Assembly (NCBI GenBank): GCA_027310735.1
Contig: DAIDAH010000002.1
Coordinates: forward strand, 1-36,697
From: Methylotenera sp.
Lineage (GTDB): Bacteria > Pseudomonadota > Gammaproteobacteria > Burkholderiales > Methylophilaceae
Direction: 5' to 3'
DNA length: 36,697 bases
Below, piece by piece: positions 23,936-33,390 of this stretch. The stretch's first letter is position 1; each line of letters starts with the position of its first letter. The translations under genes and the position numbers were made by a program. The notes under the pieces are model-generated. The model searched no databases, had not been told where the DNA came from, and saw nothing but the letters and a program-made list of their open reading frames with translations.

Positions 23936-25669
23936 GTGAGCCCATGCTTTATGCCAGCCTCATTCAATATTTTTCGCCGCACTTTCAATAACACAGACTC
24001 TTTGATGGCATTGATGATTTTATCATTGCACACCTTGCTGACCTTAGGCGAGACAAAGCAGCTTTATCCTGCTTTATTTTTATGCCACTACGGCTTGTTT
24101 TTATTGTGGCAACCCGTCATGCGACAATCAAAATCACTATCATGGCGCGCTGTCTTGATGATTATCGCAGGCGCTGCCTTCGCCATGTTTTATATCAATT
24201 GGTGGGGAATCGCTTTTTGGATTGCCGGCTTATTTTCTCTTATCGGAGGGCGTGTTTTTGCAACTGAGCCTACCAGTTCCAAACTACCAAAAATGCTTGC
24301 CGCAACCTACCTGCTTTCAGTACTACTCCTATGGGTGGTACCAAACCTGCTACAGGTTAAAGATGATTTAGCCGCTACTGAACTCTTGGTCACATACGTT
24401 TTACCATTACTGCCTCTTGCTATTTTATTTTTGTCTACCAAAAATAAACCGGATAACCAAACACCGAATCTCGACTTTTTTTATACCTTACTCCTTTTCT
24501 TGCTGACCTTAATCGTGATTCTAGGCAGTTTTGCCTTAGGCATTATTTGGAAAATTCAATACATTCAATTACTGGCTATCACCGTATTTAGTTTAGCGGC
24601 TATTCTGGTTGCCATTAGCTGGCTTTGGAATCCAAGCGCCTCATTTTCTGGCTTAGAACTGCTCATGTCCCGTTATTTGCTAAGCTTAGGATTGCCTTTT
24701 GAGCTATGGATTAGAAAAATATCGGAATATCTGGAAAGCGAGAAAACTGCCGAAAACTTTATGCACGCCGCCATACTCGAATTAGCGACGCTTAATTGGG
24801 TTAGCGGGCTTAGCTGGGAAACGGCTAATAGCAATCAACATACAGGCAAAACAACGCCTTATATTTCTCATTTCAGCTTTGAACAACTTCAACTCACCCT
24901 CTACTCGCACTGGGAGCTTAGTCCAGCCATGTATTTACATGCACAACTACTGACTCAGATATTAAGTGAGTTTTATGTAGCTAAACGCCGAGAAGAAACC
25001 GTTAGCCAAAATACTTATATGCAATCGTTGTATGAAACAGGTTCACGCCTGACGCATGACATTAAAAATATTTTGCAATCACTTGGAACGCTATCCGCGG
25101 CGGCGGCACTATCTAAAGACACCAACGATGATGCAAAACTGGTTGAGCTGATTAAAAAGCAACTACCAAGACTGAGCCAACGTTTAAGTAGCACGCTCAA
25201 TAAGCTAGAGCAACCAAGTATGGAGAAGAAACACCAGTTGCTAATAGCTTCTTGGTGGCAACACTTTAAGCAACTCAACACTTCCAATCAAGTGCAGTTT
25301 GATGCCCCAGAAAACTTCCCTAAAACAAACATAGATGCGGACATGATGGATAGCATCGCTGACAATCTACTGCAAAATGCGCTTGAAAAAGCAAAGCAGG
25401 AGGCCGACATCAAGATTAAAGTTACTTTGTGCAACACACCACACTTTTGTTTAGATGTCACTGACACCGGCTCAGCAATCCCCGAAATGATTGCTGCTCG
25501 ATTGTTTAAGTCGCATATCAACTCTGACAACGGCTTAGGGGTTGGGCTTTATCATGCGGCTCAGCAAGCAACGCAATCTGGCTTTCAACTATCCTTAGTG
25601 GAGAACCGCAGTGGCGAAGTGCGCTTTAGACTAGAGGCGCTACCTATCGACAACTTGTCTGCCAACTAA
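23936..25669 (+). CDS. Membrane sensor histidine kinase, orphan (PrsK-like architecture)
   Basis: About eight membrane spans fill residues 22-230. A linker domain of about 120 residues (240-360), possibly a divergent GAF, follows. The phosphoacceptor is H374 in LTHDIKNILQSL. The ATP-binding domain has the N box DNLLQNALEKA (N477), G1 box DTGSAIP (about 510-516) and G2 box NGLGVGL (532-538). The HDxKN form of the H-box and the many-span N-terminus recall PrsK of PEP-CTERM/exosortase systems, but no such genes are nearby. No response regulator is adjacent. The start used is GTG; an ATG five codons later is equally possible, and neither has a good ribosome site. Total 577 aa, divergent from the pilin gene. 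Confidence 0.85.
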   Translation: MSPCFMPASFNIFRRTFNNTDSLMALMILSLHTLLTLGETKQLYPALFLCHYGLFLLWQPVMRQSKSLSWRAVLMIIAGAAFAMFYINWWGIAFWIAGLFSLIGGRVFATEPTSSKLPKMLAATYLLSVLLLWVVPNLLQVKDDLAATELLVTYVLPLLPLAILFLSTKNKPDNQTPNLDFFYTLLLFLLTLIVILGSFALGIIWKIQYIQLLAITVFSLAAILVAISWLWNPSASFSGLELLMSRYLLSLGLPFELWIRKISEYLESEKTAENFMHAAILELATLNWVSGLSWETANSNQHTGKTTPYISHFSFEQLQLTLYSHWELSPAMYLHAQLLTQILSEFYVAKRREETVSQNTYMQSLYETGSRLTHDIKNILQSLGTLSAAAALSKDTNDDAKLVELIKKQLPRLSQRLSSTLNKLEQPSMEKKHQLLIASWWQHFKQLNTSNQVQFDAPENFPKTNIDADMMDSIADNLLQNALEKAKQEADIKIKVTLCNTPHFCLDVTDTGSAIPEMIAARLFKSHINSDNGLGVGLYHAAQQATQSGFQLSLVENRSGEVRFRLEALPIDNLSAN

Positions 25670-25704
25670 AAAAACGGCTGCCAGAATTGCTTCTGCAACC
25701 GTTT
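25668..25704 (-). terminator. Rho-independent terminator downstream of ccsA
   Basis: On the minus strand AACGGTTGC pairs with GCAGCCGTT (one G-T wobble) around a short loop, followed by seven T. On the plus strand the same hairpin has one C-A mismatch and a weak T tract, so it suits ccsA better than the convergent kinase gene. Confidence 0.8.
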
Positions 25705-25723
25705 CACAAATTAAACGATTAAC

Positions 25724-26869
25724 TTAAAGCGTACCGTATGAATGCAACCCGCTTAAGAACATATTCACGCCCAAAAATGCAAATGTAGTCACAATTAGAC
25801 CAATTAGTGCCCACCATGCCAATACTGGACCACGCAAACCTTTTACCATGCGCAGATGTAACCATGCCGCATAGTTAAGCCACACAATCAGCGCCCATGT
25901 TTCTTTAGGATCCCAACTCCAATAACCGCCCCATGCCTCAGCCGCCCACATCGCCCCCAGAATGGTAGCAATAGTAAAGAAGGCAAAACCTACTGCAATC
26001 GCCTTGTACATTAGATCATCCAACACATCTAAAGCGGGTAAACGCGAAACCAACACATTTTTACTAGCCAGCAAGTATGCACTAGCCACCATCGCCGCTA
26101 ATGAAAAAGAACCATACCCAACAAAATTAGCTGGGACGTGTATTTTCATCCAATATGATTGCAATGCAGGTACTAGCGGCTGAATATTATTGGCATGACG
26201 GTCAAACGTGTACCAAAGAATAAAGCCCACCGCAGCATTCACCACCAGCAACACAAACCCACCAAGCTGCTTGGTATTAAAACGCTGCTCATAGTGCAAA
26301 TAAAGCAATGCAGTAATCAGGCAAAATAAAATAAACACTTCATACAAGTTACTGATTGGAATATGACCCACATCTGGCGCAATTAAGTAAGACTCGTACC
26401 AACGCACCATCAAACCAACAAAGCCCATTAATGCTGCGCTCCACGTAAGTGCAGTAGCCACTGACCCAGCGAACACTGAGCGCTTATATAGCGCAAACCA
26501 ATAAGTCGTCATTGCAAGCACAAACAATACGTTCATCCACATAATCGCAGATTGGCTGGAAATCAGAAACTTAAGTAAAAAAACCTGTGTGGCGCGTGCT
26601 TGATCGCCATGATACAAACTGATTGAAAACAAACTGACCAACCCAACGCCCAGCACCAATTTACCCAACGACTTCCATTGCCAGCCCAAATAACTGAACA
26701 GAACCATCGCGCCAAATAAAAAACCTGTTTCGTATATATCCATGTATTTGGCATATTTGGTATAAGCGAATATTGAACCTGCCACAAGAATGATTGCATA
26801 TAGCCAATCTTGCCAGTTTAGGCGTTGTAATAATGATTTTGACTGGTAATCAAGCATATTGGTATTCAT
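25724..26869 (-). CDS. ccsA: Cytochrome c biogenesis protein CcsA/ResC (haem delivery)
   Basis: Polytopic half of the System II cytochrome c synthase, which exports haem and attaches it to apocytochromes. The tryptophan-rich WWD domain is at about 308-329 (WAAEAWGGYWSWDPKETWAL), and the flanking periplasmic histidines H244 (KIHVPANFVGYGSF) and H337 (AAWLHLRM) fit the haem ligands of the family. The protein is 381 aa with about eight to ten spans. It lies 9 nt after ccsB, with AAGGAT as ribosome site. Some databases call this gene ccsB in proteobacteria. Confidence 0.94.
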   Translation of the reverse strand: MNTNMLDYQSKSLLQRLNWQDWLYAIILVAGSIFAYTKYAKYMDIYETGFLFGAMVLFSYLGWQWKSLGKLVLGVGLVSLFSISLYHGDQARATQVFLLKFLISSQSAIMWMNVLFVLAMTTYWFALYKRSVFAGSVATALTWSAALMGFVGLMVRWYESYLIAPDVGHIPISNLYEVFILFCLITALLYLHYEQRFNTKQLGGFVLLVVNAAVGFILWYTFDRHANNIQPLVPALQSYWMKIHVPANFVGYGSFSLAAMVASAYLLASKNVLVSRLPALDVLDDLMYKAIAVGFAFFTIATILGAMWAAEAWGGYWSWDPKETWALIVWLNYAAWLHLRMVKGLRGPVLAWWALIGLIVTTFAFLGVNMFLSGLHSYGTL

Positions 26870-26878
26870 GTTAAATCC

Positions 26879-28843
26879 TTAAGCTAACAAGCCTTTAAGC
26901 TGCTCGCGATATAAATTGAATTCTTGTTCAAAATCTAAATTCTTACGGTTTGATGACATTGCAAAATGCACTTGCTGACCGTCCGGATTCAGCAGCAACC
27001 AAATGCGGCGCTCACGAATATACATCATAGAGAAAATACCCAGCACCAATAAAATTGAACCTAAATATACCCACTTTTCACCAGGAGACTTTGTGAGTTG
27101 CAAACCACTAGCCTGTTTATGCTCAAACTGATCAAGTTGTAAAAAATATGGCGTGCCATAAAAGAACATGTCACTGAATGCATTTAGACTATCTTGAACT
27201 AACGCTTGTGTATCAGCGTTGTTGACTAGCTCTGGCTTTTTATTTGCGACCAAGCTCATATTATAAGCTTCGAATGCGGCAAGATGAATCATCTTGATGT
27301 AAGTTTGAGCGGCGACTACACGATCATTTTCCGGTACATTCTTCTCAATTACCTTGGCCAACTGGTTATACCCTCCTTGAGCAAAGGTGCGCATTAACTG
27401 CTGTACACTATCTTCAAACTGTTTATTAACAGCCGCATTTTTATTATTTGGGATAGCAGTGCTTGCCATGCGATGCGCGATTTCAGGGTATTTAGACGCA
27501 TCCAGCATCGTGGCTCTAAAACGCATAAAACCATTGAGCGTCAAGTCGTCATCCACTGGAATGCGCAAGTAGCGAAAGTCTTCTTGCACGGTTTCGCGCA
27601 TACCCGCCAAAAAGTAGTGCTTGCCATCTATTTGCAGTGGCTGCATGTAATTCACATACTCTTTAGCTTGGCCTTGCGCATCACGCAACTTGTAAGTGAC
27701 ATTAGGGCCAACGTTATGCGGCTTACCTCTACCATCCGGAGATAAGTTGATAATATTGAATTTACGAAAATCGTTGTATTCAACGGTTAAAGCATCAGCA
27801 CCATTACCCAATGAGCCTTTTTGAAAAATCGCGCCATTTAATGTTTGAGGTTGAAGGTCTGTGGAGAGTAAATTCCACACTTTAAAATTCAGTTTGGTAC
27901 CACCATCCTGAAAGTCAGACTGGTAAATTGCAATACCTTTGTAGGTCAGCGGATGATTAACGCTGATCGTTTTAGTGATGGGCGCTTTCAACTCAGGATC
28001 GGTGATAACAATATCGCTCTCAAACGATTTGGGCTGACCTGTGGCGTAATGCTCAATGCGGAAGTCTTTTAGAGCAACTCTGAACGGTAACTCTTGCACA
28101 AGATACCCATCACGAACGCGCACAAATGCCACGTTATCACTCGTACCTTCCGGCAAGGTCATATTTGCACGAAAAGAAGGGTTGCTTGTACTTAACCGGC
28201 TAATTGCCGGCACTTTTGACTCGGGAATATCCAGCGTTTCAATACGCTTTAGCCCTAACATTTCCTGCACTTTAAATGGCAAGTTACCATCCAGCAAACC
28301 ACCAAACAGAATAACCACCATCGCTACATGCGTAAAAATATATCCTAAACGCTGATGCGTGCCCGCCTTTGCAGCAATAAGCTCGCTGCCATCGTTGTGC
28401 TTTCTAACCTTGTATTTAAAGCCTTTAGCTTGTAAAAATAAGCCAAGTTGCTGCTTGGTATTTTCTAAGCTGGCGCTTGATTTAAACGTTACCTGATGAC
28501 TAAACGCATTGAGTGATTTTTCTGTCACATGCTCCTTAAATGCACGCCACTCCCGAATCATCAATGGGCTATTTCGATAGATACAAAGGCTCGTGGACAA
28601 CACCAGAAACAGTAAAATAACTAGAAACCAGCCTGTATGGTAAACATCGTATAGCCCTAAGGTTTCAAAAAAATTGAACCAGAACTGACCGAATTTGATG
28701 ATGTAGTTTTCATAAGGCTCATTCTGCTTAAGCACAGTGCCAATAATGGATGCAATACCCAATACAGTAAGCAGGCTTACTGCAAAGCGCATTGAACTCA
28801 TCAGATCAAGAATTTTTTTAGATGTGGAGTGTTTAGGATTCAA
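26879..28843 (-). CDS. resB: Cytochrome c biogenesis protein CcsB/ResB
   Basis: Second half of the System II synthase, which keeps the apocytochrome thiols in place for haem attachment. Three N-terminal membrane spans (about 15-40, 67-88, 165-185) and one near the C-terminus (about 590-612) enclose a large periplasmic domain. LMSSMRFAVSLLTVLGIASIIGTVLKQNEP at the N-terminus is the ResB signature. The protein is 654 aa. The start is TTG: an in-frame stop lies five codons upstream, and later ATGs would cut into the conserved first helix. Co-transcribed with ccsA. Confidence 0.94.
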   Translation of the reverse strand: MNPKHSTSKKILDLMSSMRFAVSLLTVLGIASIIGTVLKQNEPYENYIIKFGQFWFNFFETLGLYDVYHTGWFLVILLFLVLSTSLCIYRNSPLMIREWRAFKEHVTEKSLNAFSHQVTFKSSASLENTKQQLGLFLQAKGFKYKVRKHNDGSELIAAKAGTHQRLGYIFTHVAMVVILFGGLLDGNLPFKVQEMLGLKRIETLDIPESKVPAISRLSTSNPSFRANMTLPEGTSDNVAFVRVRDGYLVQELPFRVALKDFRIEHYATGQPKSFESDIVITDPELKAPITKTISVNHPLTYKGIAIYQSDFQDGGTKLNFKVWNLLSTDLQPQTLNGAIFQKGSLGNGADALTVEYNDFRKFNIINLSPDGRGKPHNVGPNVTYKLRDAQGQAKEYVNYMQPLQIDGKHYFLAGMRETVQEDFRYLRIPVDDDLTLNGFMRFRATMLDASKYPEIAHRMASTAIPNNKNAAVNKQFEDSVQQLMRTFAQGGYNQLAKVIEKNVPENDRVVAAQTYIKMIHLAAFEAYNMSLVANKKPELVNNADTQALVQDSLNAFSDMFFYGTPYFLQLDQFEHKQASGLQLTKSPGEKWVYLGSILLVLGIFSMMYIRERRIWLLLNPDGQQVHFAMSSNRKNLDFEQEFNLYREQLKGLLA

Positions 28844-28969
28844 AATATAAGGTGTTCAAAAAATGTGTCATCAGAAAGTGATATTCAGAATATTAGATTC
28901 AAAATACACGGGGTATGAGACTGGTGTGAATGACTGGATTTTCGACTGTCCGGCAATAAAAATAGTTGC

Positions 28970-29000
28970 AAAAATAAAGGGCGGCATAAGCCACCCCTTT
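28970..29000 (-). terminator. Probable terminator downstream of the cytochrome c4 gene
   Basis: On the minus strand AAAGGG-GTGGC pairs with GCCG-CCCTTT (one bulge, one G-T pair), followed by a short T-rich tract. It lies about 30 nt past the cytochrome stop and before ccsB. Confidence 0.65.
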
Positions 29001-29028
29001 TGTTCAGCAGCTACTTTAAGGCAACGCG

Positions 29029-29658
29029 TTAACGTAACCCTTGAATATAATCAGCAACTGCAGCCATTTCTGCATCACTCATTTTGCCTGCAATATCCAT
29101 CATCATCGGTGCATTAGCACGTTCACCAAGACGGAAGCTTCTTAATTGTGCCAGTACATAATCAGCGTTCTGACCTCTTAAACTTGGAAATTGCTTAGGT
29201 AAGCCCAAACCATTTGCACCATGACATGCAGCACATGCTGGCACACTGGTAGCAGCAACACCACCACGATAGATTTTTTCACCCAATGAACCAACGCCAT
29301 TAGTTTTTGCTTTGCCTAAAACCAATGCTTTAGCTGAAAAATAAGCCGCTAAATTTTTGATATCTTCATCACTTAACATTGAAGCCATACCAGACATCAC
29401 GGCGTTAGCGCGCTTACCTGATTTAAACTCCGTCAGTTGTTTTTCAAGGTATTCAGGATGTTGGCTTGCCAATTTAGGGTTCAACGTAATCACACTATTG
29501 CCATCCGCCGTATGGCATGCCGCGCACACTGTGTTTACAATTTGTTCTGCAGATTTTTTCTCTACAACAGGCGCGCTAGCCGCTGCCTTTTCTGCGGCAA
29601 CTGCATTCATAGAAAAACCAACACTCAATACTAACCAAGCTAGATGACGAAATTGCAT
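29029..29658 (-). CDS. Diheme cytochrome c4
   Basis: Periplasmic two-haem cytochrome, in the family an electron carrier to terminal oxidases. From the ATG the protein is 209 aa with a signal peptide (LAWLVLSVGFSMNAVAA). The two haem sites are CAACH at 45-49 and CAACH at 142-146, one per half. Probable axial Met residues lie in RANAVMSGM and RANAPMMMD. The start is set at the ATG because GGGAG lies 5 nt upstream; a TTG four codons earlier overlaps that site. It precedes ccsB-ccsA on the same strand and is a plausible client of that machinery. Confidence 0.93.
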   Translation of the reverse strand: MQFRHLAWLVLSVGFSMNAVAAEKAAASAPVVEKKSAEQIVNTVCAACHTADGNSVITLNPKLASQHPEYLEKQLTEFKSGKRANAVMSGMASMLSDEDIKNLAAYFSAKALVLGKAKTNGVGSLGEKIYRGGVAATSVPACAACHGANGLGLPKQFPSLRGQNADYVLAQLRSFRLGERANAPMMMDIAGKMSDAEMAAVADYIQGLR

Positions 29659-29663
29659 TACTG

Positions 29664-29668
29664 CTCCC
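29664..29668 (-). promoter_or_regulatory. Ribosome binding site deciding the cytochrome c4 start
   Basis: GGGAG on the minus strand, 5 nt before the ATG at 29656-29658. Confidence 0.65.
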
Positions 29669-29696
29669 AAATCTAAAATTTACAATTCTGAATGAC

Positions 29697-29786
29697 CATT
29701 TAGCCCATTTTAAATACGCTAAATGACACATACCTATGCGACTAATCTAAATTATTCAATCAATTAACTTGCTATTTTAGCTAAAA
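29697..29786. repeat. Cluster of TTTAGC/GCTAAA inverted repeats between cytochrome c4 and engB
   Basis: CATTTAGC (29697-29704) and its exact reverse complement GCTAAATG (29718-29725) are separated by 13 nt. A perfect 12-bp palindrome TTTTAGCTAAAA lies at 29775-29786 and repeats the same hexamer in both directions. Four copies of TTTAGC/GCTAAA within 90 bp of a divergent promoter region suggest binding sites of one regulator (inference). Confidence 0.6.
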
Positions 29787-29846
29787 ACCCCTATTCGTGA
29801 TAGCATTTTTCACTGTTGTTTATACTGATGTTAATACTGGATTCCA

Positions 29847-30479
29847 ATGCCTCTGTTTCAAAATGCCGCTTTTCATATTTCAGCCCACCATCTGCGTGAC
29901 TTGCCGCCTGCCAGTGGCATCGAAGTTGCCTTTGCTGGGCGCTCTAACGCTGGAAAATCCAGTGCGCTAAATACACTGGCCAACCATAACCGTCTGGCAT
30001 TCGTCAGCAAACAGCCAGGCCGCACACAACTCATCAACTTTTTCACACTGGGAAATGATAGGCATCTAGTTGACTTACCGGGCTATGGCTATGCCAAAGT
30101 ACCTGAAGCCATGCGTGCCCATTGGCAAAACGTGCTAGCACGTTATTTAAGTGAGCGCACAAGCTTAGGTGGATTGGTATTGGTCATGGATAGCCGCCAC
30201 CCGCTCACACCACTAGATCGCCAAATGCTAGATTGGTTTTGCCCAAGCGGCAAGCCTGTACATGTCTTGTTAACCAAATCAGACAAACTTTCACGCGGTG
30301 AAGCAAGCTTGACGTTAAACCGTGTACGCAAAGAGCTGATTGAAACTTGGGGTAACCATTATCACAGCGAATGCACCATACAACTATTCTCAAGCCTGAA
30401 GAAACAAGGCGTCGAAGAGGCTGAGATGGTCATTGGCAAGTGGTTATTTGCGGAAGAACCTGAGAATTTAAGCGAGTAA
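29847..30479 (+). CDS. engB: Ribosome biogenesis GTPase EngB (YsxC/YihA)
   Basis: Essential small GTPase needed for assembly of the large ribosomal subunit. G1 is GRSNAGKSS (31-39), G2 includes T60 (KQPGRTQLINFF), G3 is DLPG (76-79) in VDLPGYGYAKV, and G4 is TKSD (143-146). The protein is 210 aa, as in E. coli. It is transcribed divergently from cytochrome c4 and convergently with trmB. The association of engB with a cytochrome c4 gene is common in proteobacteria (recalled, not checked). Confidence 0.96.
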   Translation: MPLFQNAAFHISAHHLRDLPPASGIEVAFAGRSNAGKSSALNTLANHNRLAFVSKQPGRTQLINFFTLGNDRHLVDLPGYGYAKVPEAMRAHWQNVLARYLSERTSLGGLVLVMDSRHPLTPLDRQMLDWFCPSGKPVHVLLTKSDKLSRGEASLTLNRVRKELIETWGNHYHSECTIQLFSSLKKQGVEEAEMVIGKWLFAEEPENLSE

Positions 30480-30566
30480 CTACAACTAAATCGGCTCTGC
30501 TGCCTGACTGTCCAAACAGGCGTGGTAGTAGCGCTGATTTCTTAATCTACATTTGTTTGGGCAATT

Positions 30567-31304
30567 TTACTTGCGCCTAAACACCATATCCCAAACCCCA
30601 TGTCCAAGCTTTAAGCCGCGATTTTCAAACTTGGTAAGTGGTCTATAACTCGGCTTCTCTGCGTAATCTTGCGCAGTATTTTGCAGTTGTGGTTCAGCTT
30701 TCAATACATCCAACACCCATTCAGCATACTCTTGCCAGTCCGTTGCCACGTGCAGATAGCCGCCAACTTTCAGTTTGGTACATAACAATTTCACAAACTC
30801 AGCTTGTATCAAGCGGCGCTTGTGATGGCGCTTTTTATGCCAAGGATCTGGGAAGAAAATATGTACGCCATCTAAACTGGCATCCGGCAGCATATTTTGC
30901 AACACCTCCACAACATCATGCTGAATCACACGAATATTAGTGAGCCCAAGCCCTTCAATCAACTTAAGCAATGCACCAACACCGGGCGTATGTACTTCAG
31001 CCGCCAAGAAGTCACACTCTGGTAAAGTTTGCGCAATTTTTGCGGTGGTTTCACCCATGCCAAAACCAATTTCCAGAATCTTTTTACTTTCGGTACGGTT
31101 AAATCGCGCACTTAAATCAAGCACTTCTGGCATATAAGTAACGCCAAATTTAGGCAAGCCCGTTTCAAGCGCACGCGCCTGACCTTTGGTTAAACGGCCT
31201 TGGCGTAGCACAAAACTGCGGATGCGACGTTGTGCTAATTCTTGATCATCAACAACTGGATTTGATAGTGCTTCTGTATTATTTAATTCATTCATGCTGC
31301 GCAT
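30567..31304 (-). CDS. trmB: tRNA (guanine-N7-)-methyltransferase
   Basis: SAM-dependent enzyme that makes m7G46 in the variable loop of tRNAs. The SAM site is LEIGFGMGETT (77-87), and the catalytic region is HIFFPDPWHKKRHHKRRL (148-165), the TrmB signature. RSFVLRQGRLTKGQARAL near the N-terminus is also typical. The protein is 245 aa. An ATG three codons later is an alternative start. It follows the MidA-family gene by 29 nt on the same strand. Confidence 0.96.
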   Translation of the reverse strand: MRSMNELNNTEALSNPVVDDQELAQRRIRSFVLRQGRLTKGQARALETGLPKFGVTYMPEVLDLSARFNRTESKKILEIGFGMGETTAKIAQTLPECDFLAAEVHTPGVGALLKLIEGLGLTNIRVIQHDVVEVLQNMLPDASLDGVHIFFPDPWHKKRHHKRRLIQAEFVKLLCTKLKVGGYLHVATDWQEYAEWVLDVLKAEPQLQNTAQDYAEKPSYRPLTKFENRGLKLGHGVWDMVFRRK

Positions 31305-31333
31305 TATACTTTAGAGGCGTGTTTCAGTGAATT

Positions 31334-32497
31334 TTAGAGCGCGTGAGATTTATCACCAGAGGAAAAACCTATCAAGGGCTCTTCAATATTTTTACTCAAG
31401 GCTATTACCTTAAATAAATCACCCATTTCTGAAGGTGATAGCAACTTTTGCGCTGCTGCAGCTAATGGCGCATAGCGTGCCATGTCATGTGGCGACACTT
31501 GCGCCATGATATCTAATATACCGCTGTTCATCAAAAACTGGGCTTGACTACAGTAACCACCAAGCTCTAAGCCATTACTGACGCCGGCATGGGCGATGCT
31601 TGTAAAATCAACATGCGCGGTTATATCTTGCAGACCAATATTAATGAGAGGGTCTATATGCGCATAATGTTGGTAGTGGCACATCATCGTGCCAAGATTA
31701 CGCTGCGGGTGATAGTACTCACGAGCAGAGAAGCCATAATCAATCATTAAAATAATACCCTGCTGTAACATATTCGCCAGACTAGCAATCATACCGCAGG
31801 CTGCTGGGCAAACCTCAGTGATATAGTCTACAGGCAGGTTGAGTGCTTGCACCATATCAAATAAATCTTGCTTGTGCTCGAATGGCATGATTTTGTCTTT
31901 CCAAGCAAAACTATCTTGCGCAAACACCACTCCTCGCTCACATAAACCTTGCGGTGTTGCATGCACAACATGCACAGGAATTGCATCCAAGACTTCATTT
32001 CCAATGACAACACCCTCAAACATTGCCGGCAATGCATCAAGCCACATAACACGCTGAAGAGTATCTTGAGGCAACTTCTTATTCAACCATTCACGCTGAA
32101 TTTCACGCAAGTGATCGCTCACCTCAAGTATAAAATAATGATTTGGCAATACATCTAATTCCGCCAGCGTCAACAATAAATCAGCCGCTAACTTCCCTGT
32201 ACCTGCACCTAACTCAAGCACATTGCCATGCGTCATACGTAAAACCTGTGCTATTTGATTCGCGACGGTTTGCGCAAACAGCGGCGAAATCTCTGGTGCT
32301 GTAACAAAATCTCCACCTGTACCGAACTTTTGACTGCCGGCGCTGTAATACCCTAGTCTAGGCGCATAAAGTGCCAACTGCATAAATTGGAAAAAGTCTA
32401 TCCAACCGCCAGCCTGCACGATGTTCTGTTGAATCAGATCAACAAGTTGCTGACTATGCTCTTGGGCTTCTAATGATGGTGTGGGTAATGTACTCAT
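31334..32497 (-). CDS. MidA/NDUFAF7-family SAM-dependent methyltransferase
   Basis: COG1565 family protein. Its mitochondrial relatives (NDUFAF7/MidA) methylate an arginine of complex I subunit NDUFS2; the bacterial role is not established. The family signature GDFVTAPEISPLFAQTVANQI (62-82) and the SAM motif LELGAGTGKLAADLL (94-108) are clear, as are IGNEVLDAIPVHV and LMIDYGFSAREYYHP. The protein is 387 aa. Complex I genes are not in this window, so the link cannot be judged from context. Confidence 0.92.
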   Translation of the reverse strand: MSTLPTPSLEAQEHSQQLVDLIQQNIVQAGGWIDFFQFMQLALYAPRLGYYSAGSQKFGTGGDFVTAPEISPLFAQTVANQIAQVLRMTHGNVLELGAGTGKLAADLLLTLAELDVLPNHYFILEVSDHLREIQREWLNKKLPQDTLQRVMWLDALPAMFEGVVIGNEVLDAIPVHVVHATPQGLCERGVVFAQDSFAWKDKIMPFEHKQDLFDMVQALNLPVDYITEVCPAACGMIASLANMLQQGIILMIDYGFSAREYYHPQRNLGTMMCHYQHYAHIDPLINIGLQDITAHVDFTSIAHAGVSNGLELGGYCSQAQFLMNSGILDIMAQVSPHDMARYAPLAAAAQKLLSPSEMGDLFKVIALSKNIEEPLIGFSSGDKSHAL

Positions 32498-32617
32498 GAG
32501 TTAGATTATAATGACTAATTCCACTTCGCAACAGAAACGAAGGCGACGTTACTGTTGCCGCGCTAGCGCTATCGATAATTTAGCGAATTAAAATATCAAC
32601 CAATATTGGATAAAGCA

Positions 32618-33370
32618 TTGCAAACAAAAGTCGCAAATAAAGTGGTGTTCATTACAGGTGGCGCAAAGCGTGTAGGCGCAGCCATTTGCCGCATGCTACA
32701 TGCTGAAGGCTTTGACCTAATGATTCACTACAACAACTCTCTCAAGGAGGCGCGTGCCTTGCAGGCAGAGCTTAATTTGCAAAGAGCAAATTCCGCCGCA
32801 ATTATTCAAGGTGATTTACTTAACATCACCGCCATACCGCACTTACTAAGCGAAACAATTAATCATTTTGGCCGATTAGATGTGCTGATTAACAACGCGT
32901 CCACCTATTACCCCAGCGAAATAGGCGAAATTGATGAGGCCAAATGGCAGGATCTCATAGGCAGCAATTTAAAGGCGCCATTGTTTCTATCTCAGGCTGC
33001 GGCACCTGAATTGCGCAAAAATTATGGCTGCATCGTCAACATTACCGATATGCATGTTGAACGCCCCAAAAAGGGCTACATTATTTATAGTGTTGCTAAA
33101 GCCGGCCTAGTCACCCTCACGAAATCATTAGCCCATGAACTAAGCCCAGAGGTGCGTGTAAACGCGGTAGCGCCTGGCCCAGTACAATGGCCTGAAGGTA
33201 ATCTTGAGTTTAATGAAATATATCGCCAACGCGTGATCAACCAAACATTACTTAAACGCGTCGGCGAAGCTGAAGATGTTGCGAAAGCCGTCAAATTCTT
33301 AATTACCGATGCCCCATTTATTACAGGCCACATACTAGCTGTAGATGGCGGCAGGTCTCTCAATTTTTAG
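32618..33370 (+). CDS. Pteridine reductase-like short-chain dehydrogenase (FolM/PTR1 type)
   Basis: NADPH-dependent SDR. The cofactor loop is TGGAKRVG, the TGxxxRxG form typical of pteridine and dihydromonapterin reductases rather than the TGxxxGxG of general SDRs. The catalytic Tyr-Lys pair lies in YSVAKAG. The usual catalytic Ser position reads NITDMHVERP, with Asp, again as in PTR1/FolM. The likely role is reduction of dihydrobiopterin or dihydromonapterin. The start is uncertain: TTG at 32618 (250 aa) has GGA 7 nt upstream, and TTG at 32606 is the alternative. It lies 20 nt before ttcA. Confidence 0.88.
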   Translation: MQTKVANKVVFITGGAKRVGAAICRMLHAEGFDLMIHYNNSLKEARALQAELNLQRANSAAIIQGDLLNITAIPHLLSETINHFGRLDVLINNASTYYPSEIGEIDEAKWQDLIGSNLKAPLFLSQAAAPELRKNYGCIVNITDMHVERPKKGYIIYSVAKAGLVTLTKSLAHELSPEVRVNAVAPGPVQWPEGNLEFNEIYRQRVINQTLLKRVGEAEDVAKAVKFLITDAPFITGHILAVDGGRSLNF

Positions 33371-33390
33371 AAAATCCATCCAAGAACCTC

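Noticed and set aside
30502..30521. GCCTG/CAGGC hairpin between the convergent engB and trmB genes as a terminator
   Set aside because: Only 5 bp with a 10-nt loop and no T tract on either side; too weak to annotate.
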